Below, in pieces: positions 47,715-59,990 of a stretch of DNA of 64,000 nt; positions within the stretch are counted from its first letter, which is position 1; each line of letters begins with the position of its first letter. A program made the position numbers and the translations under genes. The DNA lies in NCBI GenBank assembly GCA_003508835.1, contig PUFA01000092.1:2356001-2420000 (forward strand), given 5' to 3'. A model generated the notes under the pieces. It saw only the letters and a list, made by a program, of their open reading frames with translations. It was not told the DNA's origin and ran no database searches. The DNA is from Eonycteris spelaea (Eukaryota > Chordata > Mammalia > Chiroptera > Pteropodidae).

Positions 47715-50700
47715 AGGCAGACATCATGCTACTCCAGAGCGACACTCAGGAATATCTCTCTCTCTCCCATCTTTACAAGTCTTTCTCTTACCCTTGATCT
47801 AGTCTTGCATGTTCTAGTCTTGTTTCTAATCTGCTTTTCCTTGGGCTCAGGAAGCGGCCTCTGTACTTCCTCAGGCAAAAGGCCTTGTTGTTGAACCGGG
47901 GTTGCTTCTGCCACATTTCTGCTCTTCTCTGAGGGGCATGGGTGAATGACACCCACTTTCTCTGGTTACCATCAAGAATCTGAGCTGGTGATGTCCCTGG
48001 GTGACCTGTGAGTAGCAGGAATAAAACAGTCCTGTGGAGATCTGCTCTTCTCCTGCTAAAGTGAGAGATGAATTTTCACCCTATATAACCTGACAGGAAT
48101 TTTCTCACTTAGGGCTCTGAACAGACTGATCTATGACCCATGGGATAGAAAACTGTGATTGACTGTTGACTCATTGTGATGCTCCTATATACAAAGGGGC
48201 CCAAATGCATTTCATGCTCTAACCTATGCTGAGCTATTTTGAAAGTCCAAAAACAGGGGCTCTGTGGGGAGGTTTTAGATACTAAAATACTAGGAAATAG
48301 TATTTTGAATTATTATTTACTTTTATGATGTACATGACTTAATATTTTCCAAAGTATATATTTTTCACTCCATATTTTAGGTTAAATTGGAATCTGTTCA
48401 TATATTTTCCTCAGCCAGAAGGATGCTGAAGACAATTTGAAACTAATGCTTACATCCAAACTTAGAGTTCAGACTGAGCACAACTATTAAAAACACCTAA
48501 ATTTAAGCAGCAGATGTCAATTTGATAATATAGGGAATTTGCAGATAGTATAAGGAATTTTTTTCAATTAATTTCTAAGGTAATTTATTAGTAATGCTAT
48601 AATAAAGCTAGACTACAGAGGATGGAATAATTATGAATTCACTTATGTTCTTTGTATATTTCAACTGACTGGGATAATTGTGGGTTGTTTATTTCTCAAT
48701 GACTTACTTGTTAATAAATCAACTTACTTTTATACCTGTTTCAAGAAAGCCTGTGTGCCTGTGATTCTAATAGTGAGATTTATGTGTGGGTGACTATGAT
48801 ATGTACGGTTGATTAACATAACATGCATTAAGCATAGGGAATACCACTGAGTGTTAGTTAACACATGCAAAGTCTGAATCAGGTACTGTGAAAGCCTCAA
48901 AGAAACGCCTCAGCCATAAAGTGCTCAAGTAGCTGACAATATTTAAAACACATGAGTCGGTTGTGGATTACAAAAGTAATTAATTTTTAATTTTCTCCAG
49001 ATACTGTCTTCCCCTGTATTATGCTAATTCTCCTTTCCATTCTTTCACTGTGAGTCCATCAAAACACATTTGGATATTTCTGGATATTAAAAAGTTCTTA
49101 TAGGAAGAAGGTGAATCAGAATTTCATTTTCACAAGGATGGTGTGCATGTTTTTATCTTCCTCGCATAAAGTGCTTTCCACCCTACTTCCATCCCCTAAG
49201 GAACCCCTAAGAGAACTGCTTGCAGAAAATAGGGTGTTTGCAAATGGGGCCACCTGGCACCTTGTTCGGGACAGGTGGGCTGCTCAAGCAGCGTTCTTGA
49301 TTGTTCCATCTCTTCTCTCCCACATCCTCTACCATCTGCCTGTGCCAAGAGTTTAAAGAAACATGAAAAAGAAAGGATTTTGAGTACAAAGAAGTCCTTA
49401 CATATCAGGAAGACCGCTTAAAAAAATAATAATAAAAGGTAAAAAAAGAATAAGCCTGTGTAACTCACTGACCACTTACAGAGGACAACAAGAGCCAAAG
49501 AGAGGTTACAAGTAGAGAACTTAATTTAAAAAAATAAAGAAAAAGGAAAAAAAAGACAATTCTGAGAATGGAAGATTTTCATTCATCCTGCCTAGAAATT
49601 AAGTGAGCCATACTTGCCTAGAGGCATTTGACTAGTAGCTGAGTTATATGAAAAGAATATAGCAAAAAGCACTCTACTACTAGGTAAAAGGTGGGACTGG
49701 ATATGCTTTAAACTTTTCTCTAAATTTGAAGTTTTAAAATATCAATTTTATAGCATTTTAAATGTCTCTTTATCAAAGTCAGAAACAAAACAGAAAGAAA
49801 ACAAAACTCTGCTAAAAAATTTCACAACTCAAAGATAGCATTGTCACAATTGTGTATCGTTCACACTTTTTTCCTCTGTGTATTTCAAGGATGCAGAAAC
49901 TCTCTATATACAACCAAATTCCTTTATAAAAAGTGGGATTTTATTGATATAAAACCTGATTTTTTCCTCATTTAAAATACAGTATACGTCTTTTTGACCA
50001 ATATGTGAGCTCTACAGGAAACATTTTAAATACTGCATAATATTTCACAGGATGATAATTATATTTTATTTATCCAGGTTGTTGTTTTCTGAACTTTGAT
50101 TTTATCTTCATTTTCCTGACATTTACAAATAACAATAAGATGAACATTTTTTTGAAGGAAAATAATTATGAGGATCTTTTATAGATTGCCAGGGGTTTAA
50201 TTTATTTTTCCTAAATCATAAATTATAGTTTTATAATTTAGCACTTATTATATAAATTAAATTTATTTATTTTTTGATGATTAGGGCATACAGATGGGCG
50301 TAACTAGTACCAGCATACAGACCGTTTCAGTTTGAAAAGTAGCAGTTTACTTTCCAACTAATTGGCAATGAGTTACAGGTTGTTTAGGGTCCTAATTTAC
50401 CTTGTGTTTAATACCACCTGTGCTCTCATTAGATGTCCTAAAAGAGAAGAAAATGTGGTGCTAACAATGTAGTATTGTTCTCAAATGACACTGTCTACAA
50501 TTCTAATTGAAAGCTTTTTTTTGAACAGATGCATTGCATCATTATTCCCTTCACCGAATTCCTGGCCATTCTGGAGACTTCTTAACAGGAAAGTTTACAT
50601 GTTGAACAAAGAACAATAAGTAATAAACTGGGGACTTGGAATTGATTTTACCTTGCTACATTTCCCAGGAAAGTAAAATCACTTACAATATTTCTGAAAA

Positions 50701-51810
50701 AGGGATTTTACATTGTAATATATATGCTTTTAGGGCTTTTATTGTATTTGCAACATTCTTATATCTTATGAAGAATTCAAGTCATACTCAGGTACTCTAG
50801 TGGCTGGAGCAATTTACAAAATCTTTAAGCATTTAATGTTTTCTTTGTAAGGATGAACTGAAAGTATGTTTGTTATAGTTTCTTTCTTAGGCCTTTATTT
50901 TGTTCCTCTAAAATCTCTTTAGAATACAACAGACTATTTTTAGAATCTTTCCTAGTTTTCTTGTTTGGTTTTTCTAAAACAACAATTGTGTTCTTTATAC
51001 CTTTACTTGACTTTTTTAAACACCACCATCACTCTATTTTTTTTCTTTTTTTTTTTCTTTTTCTATCTTCATGTGCTCAGTAAATACAGTTTGACTCACA
51101 GATTAAGATATTTCCTGTGGCCATTTTTAATAACCAACTAAAACAATAACTTTTCATAATTAGTATATAAATAATTATTTCTTTAAAAATTCTGACAAAA
51201 ATAGACCTACAGGTACCCAGTGGGAAAGCAAAAGTTGCTAATAAAGACCCATGAGTGCTCATTTTTGGTGACCTTAGGCAAATTTTATAGCTTTCAAATG
51301 CCAAAGGTGTTAATTAACTTTACTCATTTCAAGTGAGAAAATAATGCTTACCGCTTGAAGGTTCATTGCTTGATGCAATCAATGTCACATACAAATTAAT
51401 ACCAGGAAGAAATGAATATACACAAGGGAAAGGAAAGCTTGATTAGCTACACAGCTGGATATACAGAGCATAAAGATGAAATGGGAATTACCATTGCTGT
51501 AGGATTTGCCCTTTTCCCCTGTGTTTAAACCTTCATCACAGGCAAAGCCTTCTTTGAACTTCTTTTACCTCAGCAAATTGCCGCTTTCACTATGTTTGCA
51601 AAACCTACCTATTATTTTCTGTGCCTGCTGAATATCTTTGCATCCCAGCCTGGTTCTCTCCCATAGGATCCATAACTCGGTTACTCTCTTCCAGTCAAAC
51701 CGTGGCCCAGTGTGTAGGCACGTTATCGTCATGTCACCTGGCCTCCATGTCAAGTATGACAAATTCTTAATCCAAATCTTGCTTTTCACTTATAATAGCT
51801 CAACACTGAA
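47715..51810. other. Mostly anonymous stretch
   Basis: About 4 kb has no gene. A weak antisense LINE-1-like trace is possible at 49930-50150 ('taaatactgcataatatttc'). A T-rich run is at 51036-51063. Open frames of up to 81 codons (49111-49356) lack known motifs. Confidence 0.45.
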
Positions 51811-51814
51811 GAAC

Positions 51815-51975
51815 CTTTTATTTGCAAATAAGAAAACACCCTACAGTGGCTTAAACAAATAGGAGTTTATTTCCACCATTCTCACCACGCTTGCTTTTCT
51901 TTATTAGAATTGTTGCTTCATGGTCACAAATGACTACTACATTTCCAGGAATTACATCTGCATTAAAATCACTAG
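51815..51975. repeat. Possible unassigned mammalian interspersed repeat
   Basis: 'ctacagtggcttaaacaaat' and 'aggagtttatttccaccatt', then 'gcttcatggtcacaaatgac', follow a dispersed repeat that I recognise but cannot name. Confidence 0.5.
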
Positions 51976-51979
51976 CCCT

Positions 51980-53695
51980 TATATAATCACTCTCTATGTT
52001 TCTAATATCCATTTCATTTCTTTACTTTTAGTTGTGAACAGCCCTTAACTCAAGCTATCGTCATTATGCCAGACCTTACCCTTTTTATCAAATTAAACTC
52101 ATGGCTACACACACAGGCATAAAAATGTTTGAAAATATTATGACTATAACATTTTACTGACTACACTTTCTGTATGCAGACATTATAAATCTGAAGGCAG
52201 AAAAGAGTATTTTAGTTTATTATTTGATATTTATCTTTATATAGAAAGATCCACAGCTTATTCAAATCACCAAAATAGTAAAATGAAAAGGAGTCTAAGG
52301 TTACTCTATCTTCCAGCATGGAGGTACTTCAACCTTCTAACTTATCTAAGTGTATGTACCTAAAAAAATTTTAGACGTCATTGTCATTACGATGCCAGTT
52401 CCAGAAAGACAAGTTCTCTCTCTACCTGCCATTTTACTTTTGGTACCTAAAATCTACTGATATACTCTAAGCTCTGCTAAAAGGCTGAATAATTACATCA
52501 TTCACCATTAATGCTTTTAATCATCTTTTATTTCCCCATAAAATTCATTTGTTTAGTTTATTTACAAGTTTATGTATTACAAATGGCATGTAGGACCATT
52601 TTCTTTTGCTTTTGCAGTGCTAATTACTTATAGTTATTCCCGGGGGAAGGGGGGCCAAGGGAGGTGATATCTAACTACTGTGAACAAAAAACGTAAAAGT
52701 TCAAAGATGTACTGACTTTGAAACATCATGTCTGTACATTTGAAATATAAAGGCAAATCTTTACACCATTCTCTAACAGCCACAGCTCATGGATACAAAA
52801 GTTATCATCATATATTGAAAATTATTTGAGTTGAAACATGAAAGGTAACTATTCATTCTAAATTTTATTGCAAAAAAGTGGTATGAATATGCCACATGTG
52901 AAGAAAGAAAATGATTTTCATCTACTGCATGGCATGCTAATTTTTAAATTGAAAAGACTGAATTTAAACATCCTCTTTGAAATCTTCCTAAAGAGTACAG
53001 GAAATTGTGGACTTAAAGTAGATATAATTTTTAAAAAATAAACTGACTGAGCATGTTGAGACTATTCTCCATTTTTTAGCATTTTCTACTGATGTTCAGC
53101 TTGTCCCAATTTGACTTAAAATTCCACTGGAAACCATTTTCTCTCAACTCAGTGCATTGAAGCCATCAAGAGATCTGCTGAGGGTCTCCCTGAAAGAATA
53201 TATTACTGAAGTGTCTGAGAAAGAGCTGTGGAGAATTGGCAATCCACTCTTAGATAGTTGTATTAAAAAAATATAAAGTTGTGCCTTTTACTTAATTGCT
53301 ATAAAATGATACTTTCCATGCTATCAATGTGTGACCTCATTTATTGGCAATCTGATCTTTTTTGGAACTATTAAAAGGCAAAACAGAAAGACAAGCAAAA
53401 ACAACTTTTAATATAAATGCAAGTGAAATAAATATTCAGGGTTGTGACTTTTACACAGAGATTAATATGATAATCTCAAGGCTTGTTTTATATGTGGGCA
53501 TTTGTTTCAGACTATAAATTACCTGTAGTATATGGTTAAGAATTTTCAACGTGGCATATTTCAGAATAGGGGTCATTATCATAACACAATCATCATGACA
53601 GGTAACTGAACAACAAACTGATTTTTTGTTCTGTTTCCCATGGCAAAATATTCATATGCTTTAGGAGTAAAAATTACTTGCTGAATGTTTAGATA
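51980..53695. other. Anonymous AT-rich stretch
   Basis: No gene, RNA or clear repeat. A short GC-rich block 'cccgggggaaggggggcc' occurs at 52638-52655. Confidence 0.5.
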
Positions 53696-53699
53696 ACAA

Positions 53700-53925
53700 G
53701 AGCTAAAATTTTTTGAGGGCTTAGTAGGCCCTGCAGATCTAGGAACTGTCTCTGCAAAGGGCCTTACATATATTGATTCCCGTAAAACTCCTAGTCCGAA
53801 TTTTGCTTTTGTGTCCATTGTATGGATAAGAAAACTGAGGTGCAAGGTGCTAAAGTACTTTGCCTAAGTTTGCACAGCCAGTAACTGGAAGAACAGAGAT
53901 TTGAACCCAGCTCTGGGGTCTTAAT
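53700..53925 (-). mobile_element. MIR SINE, antisense, well preserved
   Basis: 'gggccttacatatattgatt', 'ggataagaaaactgaggtgc', 'agtactttgcctaagtttgc', 'acagccagtaactggaagaa' and 'gatttgaacccagctctggg' follow MIR antisense almost end to end, including the tRNA-like head region on the right. Confidence 0.88.
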
Positions 53926-54049
53926 TTCTGCTCTACAACAATGAAGAGACTCCAAATAGCTCTATTAAACACTTTTCGGAAATTTGAAGTTAAGGGTCAA
54001 AAGACATGTTCCCAGTAATTATGTTACTGCTACCCAAGAGGTTAAGCCA

Positions 54050-54050
54050 A

Positions 54051-54088
<38 letters not shown>
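54050..54088. repeat. (CA)n microsatellite with CG units
   Basis: About 19 CA-type units with an internal 'acgcgcgc' at 54057-54064. Confidence 0.97.
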
Positions 54089-54719
54089 TATGAGCCCATT
54101 CTTATTCTTATTCTTTATTTATAGTACAAGGCTGAAAAATTCTCACTTCTAATTCATACTATTTTAGAGCAAGATTTTTCCTCTTTGCAAATTGAGAGAA
54201 CTTGCTGTGCCTAAAAATCAGATCCATTTTCATAGCTGTCTGCATATTTTAACATTTATTGATTTCTAACAGGTATGCAGGGAGAAGCTGTTTTTCTCAG
54301 AATCTTGTCATGTATTAAAATAATAATGTAGAATCTGTGTTAAGATAACACCTTAGGAAAGACTCATTAGAGGAGCAACCTAGAGGTGATTGGAGTTGAA
54401 GTTATTTCAGTTGATTTAAAAACAGAATATATAGAATATCTTTAAATTCAGTTGTTCTTTCCTTATGTATATCAATCAAAGAAAACAGTAACGACCCTTT
54501 TCTTTTTAAATATTTTTAGTTCACTTCTAAAGCATCACAAAGAAAGAGTACAGCAAGTTACATGCAAAGTTCAGTATCAGAAGTCTGAAAATATCCAAAA
54601 GTACCTCACTGTTTGCAAAGCATGGAGCCTTCTCTTGTCCTGGTTGAATCAACAAAAATTAAAATAGCAAAATTTTCAGATTCAGTTCTGTACTAGAGTT
54701 TGCTGGAAAATTTGGTAAT

Positions 54720-55105
54720 TAAAAATGTTTTTAAAGTAAGAATTGATGTACCATATGATCCAGCAATCCCTCTATTGGGTATTTACCCCAAAGACTTGAA
54801 AACTTATATCCAAAAAGATATTTGTACACCAATGTCTATAGCAGCATTATTCACGGTGCCCAAGACATGGAAGCAACTGAAGCGTCCTACATTAGATGAT
54901 TGGATAAAGAAGCTGTGGTACATATATACAATAGAATATTACTCAACCATAGGAAGAGATGAAATATTGCCATTTGCGACAACATGGCTTGACCTCAAGA
55001 TAATCATGCTAAGTGAAATAAGCCAGACTCTTAAAATGTACAGGTGAAACATCAGATTTCATTAACCGATGTCACCATAAAAAATAAATTTATTAAAAAA
55101 TATAT
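54720..55105 (+). mobile_element. LINE-1 3' end with ORF2 C-terminal coding remnant
   Basis: A 5'-truncated LINE-1. The reading frame to the stop at 55047 encodes the ORF2 C-terminus: residues such as DPAIPLLGIYPKD, IAALFT, DWIKK and IEYYS are clear. It then jumps to a short terminal tail at about 55050-55105 ('aaccgatgtcaccataaaaa', 'ataaatttattaaaaaa'), which I associate with bat LINE-1 ends. The rest of the ORF2 end and most of the 3' UTR appear deleted. It has no endonuclease or reverse transcriptase, so it is inert. Confidence 0.9.
54745..55047 (+). pseudogene. LINE-1 ORF2p C-terminal fragment
   Basis: About 100 codons remain open, covering the C-terminal segment of ORF2p that follows the reverse transcriptase. 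The match to mammalian ORF2p runs from DPAIPLLG to the EISQ region, after which the frame leaves the family (last residues TLKMYR) and stops. The open frame starts at 54700 in preceding non-homologous sequence. It is a retrotransposon relic, not a host gene. Confidence 0.88.
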
Positions 55106-55299
55106 TTTTAAGCTAGGGTCTTTACCTTTTGCATTTAACAAGCCTACCATCTAACTATGATATATGATCGAATTCACAGACATGTACAAAGGCACACATG
55201 ACACCATTTTTTAAATTTATTTATTTACATAATAATGAGTTCTTTTGGTTATTCTATTGACGGATATTTCTGGCTTCTCCTTTTCTTGCTGCCTTTCAT

Positions 55300-55446
55300 G
55301 ATTTTTGCTCCTCAGGACCAGTAATCAGTCCTTTTGCAGACTTCTCTGTGTACTTTATTTCTTAGTGTCTTTGAGCCTCGTAGACATCACTTCATGGATA
55401 TCTCATTGCTTCCCAATACCAGTTTATTCTAAATGGCTTTTGACTC
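55300..55446 (+). mobile_element. Possible LINE-2 piece, left of second SINE
   Basis: 'catggatatctcattgcttc' and neighbouring text suggest sense L2, continuing at 55719-56000 after the SINE. Weak and diverged. Confidence 0.4.
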
Positions 55447-55585
55447 TGCCTTATCAAATAAATATTTATTTATTTATTTTTAGACAAGGCAACCCTTGGT
55501 TGACCTCACAGATTGCAAGGATCTTGTTAGCTTACAATCCCTTATTCTTATTTTTTTTATTATTTTATTTTATTTTTTATTTTAC

Positions 55586-55703
55586 ACCTACAACACCTGG
55601 TCTTCCTAGGTGCTCTCCCATCCAAGTACTAACCAGACCCAACCCTGCTTAGCTTCTGAGATCAAACTGGCTCAGGCTTATTCAGGGTAGCATGACCATA
55701 GAC
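55586..55703 (-). pseudogene. 5S rRNA-like head of SINE copy 2
   Basis: About 118 bases align with vertebrate 5S rRNA from end to end. Substitutions include changes in the loop before the A box ('ccagtttgatctcag'). It is part of a retroposon, so not a 5S gene. Confidence 0.87.
55608..55655 (-). promoter_or_regulatory. Type 1 pol III internal promoter elements, SINE copy 2
   Basis: A box region 'aagctaagcagggttg' (55655-55640) and C box region 'ttggatgggagagcacct' (55625-55608) are recognisable. The C box carries a C-to-G change within 'gagacc'. Activity is unknown. Confidence 0.65.
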
Positions 55704-55718
55704 TGCCTTACCAAATAA

Positions 55719-56000
55719 GATGTCTGTCAATATTCTCATTTCAGACAATGTTTTTAACTTCCTCTTAACCTCCTTAGCTTCATTCTTTATTTTACCTTTG
55801 GTTCCTCCCTTGGGTGCTTCCTCGGATAAAATCTGGAATATCTTTTATACCTGCTTTCTTTTTTTACCTTCTATCATACCACTCTGAGACAATTACATTA
55901 TCTTTCTTGGAAAGTATCATTCTTGTCTCCCATCTGGTCCCTCTGTCAGTCCTTCACAAATATTTTAATAGCTCCCTGTTGCCTACTGTATATGTTAGGA
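55719..56000 (+). mobile_element. Possible LINE-2 piece, right of second SINE
   Basis: 'aatagctccctgttgcctac' (55968-55987) recalls the L2 sense phrase 'aatggctcccattgcctac'. Upstream text such as 'accttctatcataccactct' is compatible. Weak. Confidence 0.45.
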
Positions 56001-56004
56001 ATTG

Positions 56005-56985
56005 AATTTAATTGCTAGTACTACAACCTGAAGAGCAGCATCTTAACCAAGATAGGAAGGTGCTTCCCTTTCACTTAAGACTAGAAGCTGGCAGTAAGGC
56101 AGTCTATGAGGAATGCAGTGGCTGAGCAACGTCACCAATGCCTCCACCTCGCTTGTCTTCCTTCTCCACACTCCCCCCTCCAACCTTAGAGCTTGACTTC
56201 CATCCTTGTGGAATTCATCTTCTTTGGTTCCCAGGCAGCCAGGCAGAAAGGAGAAAGGGAAAGGGAAATGGTGATGCGGATAGGCATAGTCAGCTCCACT
56301 GAAAAGCTTTCCTGAAGACCTCATTCAACATTTTTTTTTACATGATAAATTTGTTACCCTAGTCTTAAAGGGAAATAATAAAGTACATTTATGTGGGTAA
56401 TTTTCCACTCTCAAAGCATAGGTCTCTCTCAGGAGAAGAGGCGAATAGATATTCAGTAGATGATTGATTGATTTTATTCAGTTTATCTTAGCAAAGATAA
56501 CTGAAGCTGTTTCCAGCAAAATGTAAGTTGGAAACTTTCCTGTTTTGTTCTCTTTTATACCCTCATTCATTAATAAATGGCATGTAGTTGTAGCTCATAA
56601 ATAATCATTGAATAAATAGTGTGTTCATTCATTTACTTCAAAAACTTTTATTTGTTCAAGATACTTGAAGAAGAGATTAAAACAGAATCTAAAAAGAGTA
56701 TTATTATCAATTATTAGAGTATGTTTTTACCAATAAATTTGGTATTCATGGGGGAAAAAAGACAGTCTTTGTCCTCAAGGATATCACAGAATACTATCAG
56801 TAGTAAACAGTAGATAGTAGATAATTATCATGAAGCTTATATAAAGCAGAAATCAGGAGCATATTTTTAAACATGACATACTACTGGTGAATCAAAGGAG
56901 AGTTTGTTAATCTCTAGCTGGGATGACAAGGGCATATTTGTGAAGGACAATGTACCCAAGTGCTTTGAGGAAAAATACTACACGT
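56005..56985. other. Mostly anonymous stretch with L2-like traces
   Basis: 'tagctcataaataatcattg' (56592) followed by 'aataaatagtgtgttcattc' hints at an L2 3' tail, and 'gtctttgtcctcaaggatat' (56765) hints at antisense L2. Neither is long enough to bound. The 93-codon minus-strand frame at 56043-56324 shows no domain. Confidence 0.4.
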
Positions 56986-56994
56986 ATATTCTTT

Positions 56995-57060
56995 GTAATT
57001 GTACCTCTACATCTAGTACTCTATATGATGCATAGTATTCAGTAAATATTTGTTGTAAAA
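56995..57060 (+). mobile_element. LINE-2 3' tail, sense
   Basis: 'catctagtactctatatgat' then 'gcatagtattcagtaaatat' and 'ttgttgt' match the last bases of L2, ending in an A tract (57057-57065). Confidence 0.65.
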
Positions 57061-57074
57061 AAAAAGGATGATTT

Positions 57075-57540
57075 AGGAGGGCAAGGAAAGGGAGAGGGAA
57101 TGCGGAACATGCCAGTCTTTGGGAACAATATGTGCTAAGAGATCGAAGGGTAAGTTTAAGATGTTCAGGTATATTTAAGAGCTCAGTATGGTTGACATAT
57201 AGGGTTTAAGTTGGAAATATGTAGGAGTTGAGGCGAGGCAGCAGGCAGTGGGGTCATCATGAGGAAGTTTCTGTAATCAGAGGTGTGCAACTTTTACCTG
57301 AAGGGAAAATTCACTCTTTGAAGGATCCTAAGAACAATGTTAATAAGGTTATTGTATCTGAAAGATAATTCATGTGGTAAAGTGGAAAAGAATTAAAAAG
57401 ATATCAGGGGTGAGGAATGGAGGTAATATGGAGGAATAGCAACCAGCAAACCAGACAAGACACAAGATCCTAATCGAAGACAATGATGGCTGTGAGAGTG
57501 AAGGAGAAGGGAGAAAATTAGAGGTATTCACTCCACCCTC
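57075..57540 (-). mobile_element. LINE-2 fragment, antisense
   Basis: 'gaacatgccagtctttggga', 'gcaacttttacctgaaggga', 'aggaatagcaaccagcaaac' and 'tcctaatcgaagacaatgat' follow antisense L2. It abuts a sense L2 tail on the left and another sense L2 on the right. Confidence 0.6.
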
Positions 57541-57554
57541 TTCTTCACTTACCT

Positions 57555-57905
57555 TATGCCATGCTTTGTCTTGCCTCTGTGGTATCTTTACTATTCCTTC
57601 TTCGCTTTTCTTTTTTCCCTGTCTAAATTCCATGGACCTTTCAAGATTTATGTAAACATTTTCTCTCAGACTAAATTTAGGCTAACTTCTTTCCTAAACT
57701 TCTCAAATATTTTCTCTTTTTCTTCCTTGAACATATTACCTTGAAGATATAACAATGTTGTAAATATGTGATATGTTTTGTTGATTCCAGTAGATTTTAA
57801 GACATTTGAGTAATTGTCTCTTTCTCATCTCTTATTATCCCAGATCTCTGAATAATTTCAAGCACATTGTGGGCAGTGGATAAGTGTTTGCAAATGAATG
57901 AAGGC
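57555..57905 (+). mobile_element. LINE-2 3' region, sense
   Basis: 'tatgccatgctttgtcttgc' on the left and, at the right end, 'caagcacattgtgggcagtg' followed by 'gataagtgtttgcaaatgaa' match the L2 3' end. Confidence 0.6.
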
Positions 57906-58049
57906 AGCATGATTACATAATCTTAGTATCAGGAAGCTCTGTTCTAGGATTTAGCTAGTGCTGTCTCACTTGTTAGGTTGGTGACTTTGCCACACAATTC
58001 ACTTTTCTGGTCAACAGTCGGACAGTGTAAGACCATGGTGTTCTTCTCT

Positions 58050-58266
58050 CTTTGACTCATTTATTTAACAAATATTTATTGAACATCCACCTCCCAGTCA
58101 TATACATTCAGTTTTAGGCAGACAATCATGAATAAAATATGGCCTCCACCTTAAGAAAATTGCAATCTAAAATGGGGTGAAAGACCTACAAACTCATCAG
58201 TGCAATAAAAAGACGTAGAGTCTAAGGTGGAGTTATAGAGACTCTATGGAGTTTAAAGGGGAGAGG

Positions 58267-58312
<46 letters not shown>

Positions 58313-58640
58313 ATGTGTGCACGCGCGCATAGGTTTGAGTTTAAGGAAATGATAGAAATGGAAGGTAGGAAAGTTTCAATAAGTCCTTGAATCTGGAAAA
58401 GTGGATGGGATTATGGTATTTAACAAAAGGAGAACCTTTTGTCAGAGAGTGGGAACAAAGCATCAGAAACATGAGTGATCATAACAGCCTGCAAGAATCA
58501 CTGTACTTTGGCCTGGCTCCCCATGTGGGATAGAAAGGTGGAAGAGATTAGGGAGGCCCAGTAGACAGATGTTGAATTTTGAAAGGTTCACGGACAATGC
58601 TAAAGGACTTGGATTCCATGCTGAAGGCTCCATGAGGTTT
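58050..58640 (-). mobile_element. LINE-2 3' region, antisense, split by GT repeat
   Basis: 'tttaacaaatatttattgaa' (58063-58082) starts the antisense L2 end. 'caccttaagaaaattgcaat', 'ggagttatagagactctatg' and, after the microsatellite, 'ggacttggattccatgctga' (58607) continue it. Confidence 0.78.
58268..58330. repeat. (TG)n microsatellite with GC end
   Basis: About 21 TG units, then 'gcatgtgtgcacgcgcgcat'. A second, imperfect GT-rich run lies at 58882-58921. Alternating purine-pyrimidine throughout. Confidence 0.97.
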
Positions 58641-58644
58641 TGAT

Positions 58645-59245
58645 TACTTATTTGTATGTTTTCCAGCTGAATATGAGGTGCAAAGTGTTGAAATTATTAT
58701 GTTTGTCAGCTCAAGAGGTCTTTCTCTTTTATTTTTTCCCTTCATCCTTCAGTGCCAATTCTAACTCCCTCCTATTACATTATCTCACCTGAAGATATGA
58801 GTGCTAATGCAGAATTATTAACTAGTGTGTAAACACGTTTTAACTTCCCCAGTTATACCATGACTTTTATTGCTGCATGGATGTGTGTTTGTGTGTGGGT
58901 GTGTGCACATGAGTGTGTGTTTTCTGATCCAGAATCTCTTCAAAGCTCACTGCAGTCGAAAGCTCACACCCTTTTTTCTTGATGCCTATAATCTAGAACT
59001 ATCCCCAGCCTTTGGGTTTGTTTTGTTTTCATAATATTGAATCTTAGAAGAGAATATGTCAGCTGTGTTTTAGAAAGTACACATACTTAATTTTTCTTCA
59101 TGGTTGGATTAAGGTTAAACATTTTTTCAAGAATGCCGCATAGATAATAACATTGGGCATGTGCTTTAAATATGCATATATGGCTTTTTTTTTTTCTGTT
59201 AGAATCATTGTTTCTTTTCCTTCAACATAACTTTTAAAATCTACC
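58645..59245. other. Anonymous stretch
   Basis: Nothing is recognised apart from the imperfect GT run and a T tract near 59187-59197. Confidence 0.5.
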
Positions 59246-59329
59246 ATTGGCTTCTTTATACATAGGATAAAGAACTAATTGTCTGGACTTTTCAAAATGA
59301 ATCAAACTATGAACTGCACCCAAGACTCA
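59246..59329 (+). repeat. Left arm of a long inverted repeat
   Basis: 84 bases, starting 'attggcttctttata' and ending 'gcacccaagactca', are repeated in reverse complement at 59991-60081. The inner 33 bases (59297-59329) match perfectly. The left part has scattered substitutions. Confidence 0.92.
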
Positions 59330-59584
59330 GGCTTGGTACTACACATACCTCAGCTTCTCTGCTTCTAACTGCAGTAAAGTGCTCATCTGTGAACTGTATC
59401 TCTCAGTGTATTACCTGTCCATGTCCCTAATGATGGAGAGTCAGGCCTTACCCAGTTCTTGGTGATCAAAGGCAACACCATGTGAATATCTGTGTCCATA
59501 TCCCAAGAACGTAGTTCTTAAGTAGTCACATGATCAAATATTTGATTTTTGAAAGTTCACTTTTGTGCCACTATAACACTTCAA

Positions 59585-59755
59585 TTAGAAGGGGAGAGAG
59601 TGGAGGCAGGAAAGCAGTTAGGAGACAAATAACATAATTAAGGAGAGAGATGAGAAAGGGCTGATTTAGGATCACACTAGTAGTTGTTATGGTGAGAAAG
59701 GGGACAGAGGAATATTAAGGAGACAGAATTAACAGGACTATACTGAAAGGTTCTC
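59585..59755 (-). mobile_element. LINE-2 fragment, antisense, between the inverted-repeat arms
   Basis: 'agtggaggcaggaaagcagt' and 'taggagacaaataacataat', then 'ggagagagatgagaaagggc', follow the antisense L2 order downstream of its reverse transcriptase. Confidence 0.65.
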
Positions 59756-59990
59756 TACATTTAGGAAAGACATTCCCTTTTCCTTTTCTCCCAGACCCTT
59801 TTGTGATGTTGAAAGGAAATGAGTATCATGAATGAGATTTTTAGGAAAATTAGGAAATAAAGTAAACTTTCTCAGACATTTATTTCATGAGACCTATTTT
59901 AACTCCAGAGGAAAGGAACGACTACAGCAAGGCACTAGTGAAGTCTGAGCAGGGGCTGGTCACATTGCTTCCCAGACTAACAGAGAAGCT

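Larger units (their letters stand above)
55462..55703 (-). mobile_element. 5S rRNA-derived SINE, copy 2 (MEG-like)
   Basis: Same design as copy 1: 5S head (55703-55586), long A/T-rich linker (55545-55585), shared body (55482-55544) and A-rich tail (55462-55481), read on the minus strand. A 15-bp target-site duplication flanks it: 'tgccttatcaaataa' (55447-55461) and 'tgccttaccaaataa' (55704-55718), with one mismatch. The linker is longer than in copy 1. The clear duplication suggests moderate age. It probably landed in an old LINE-2. Confidence 0.92.

Noticed and set aside
54745..55047. Host gene encoding a small protein
   Set aside because: The residues match the C-terminus of LINE-1 ORF2p, so it is a retrotransposon relic.
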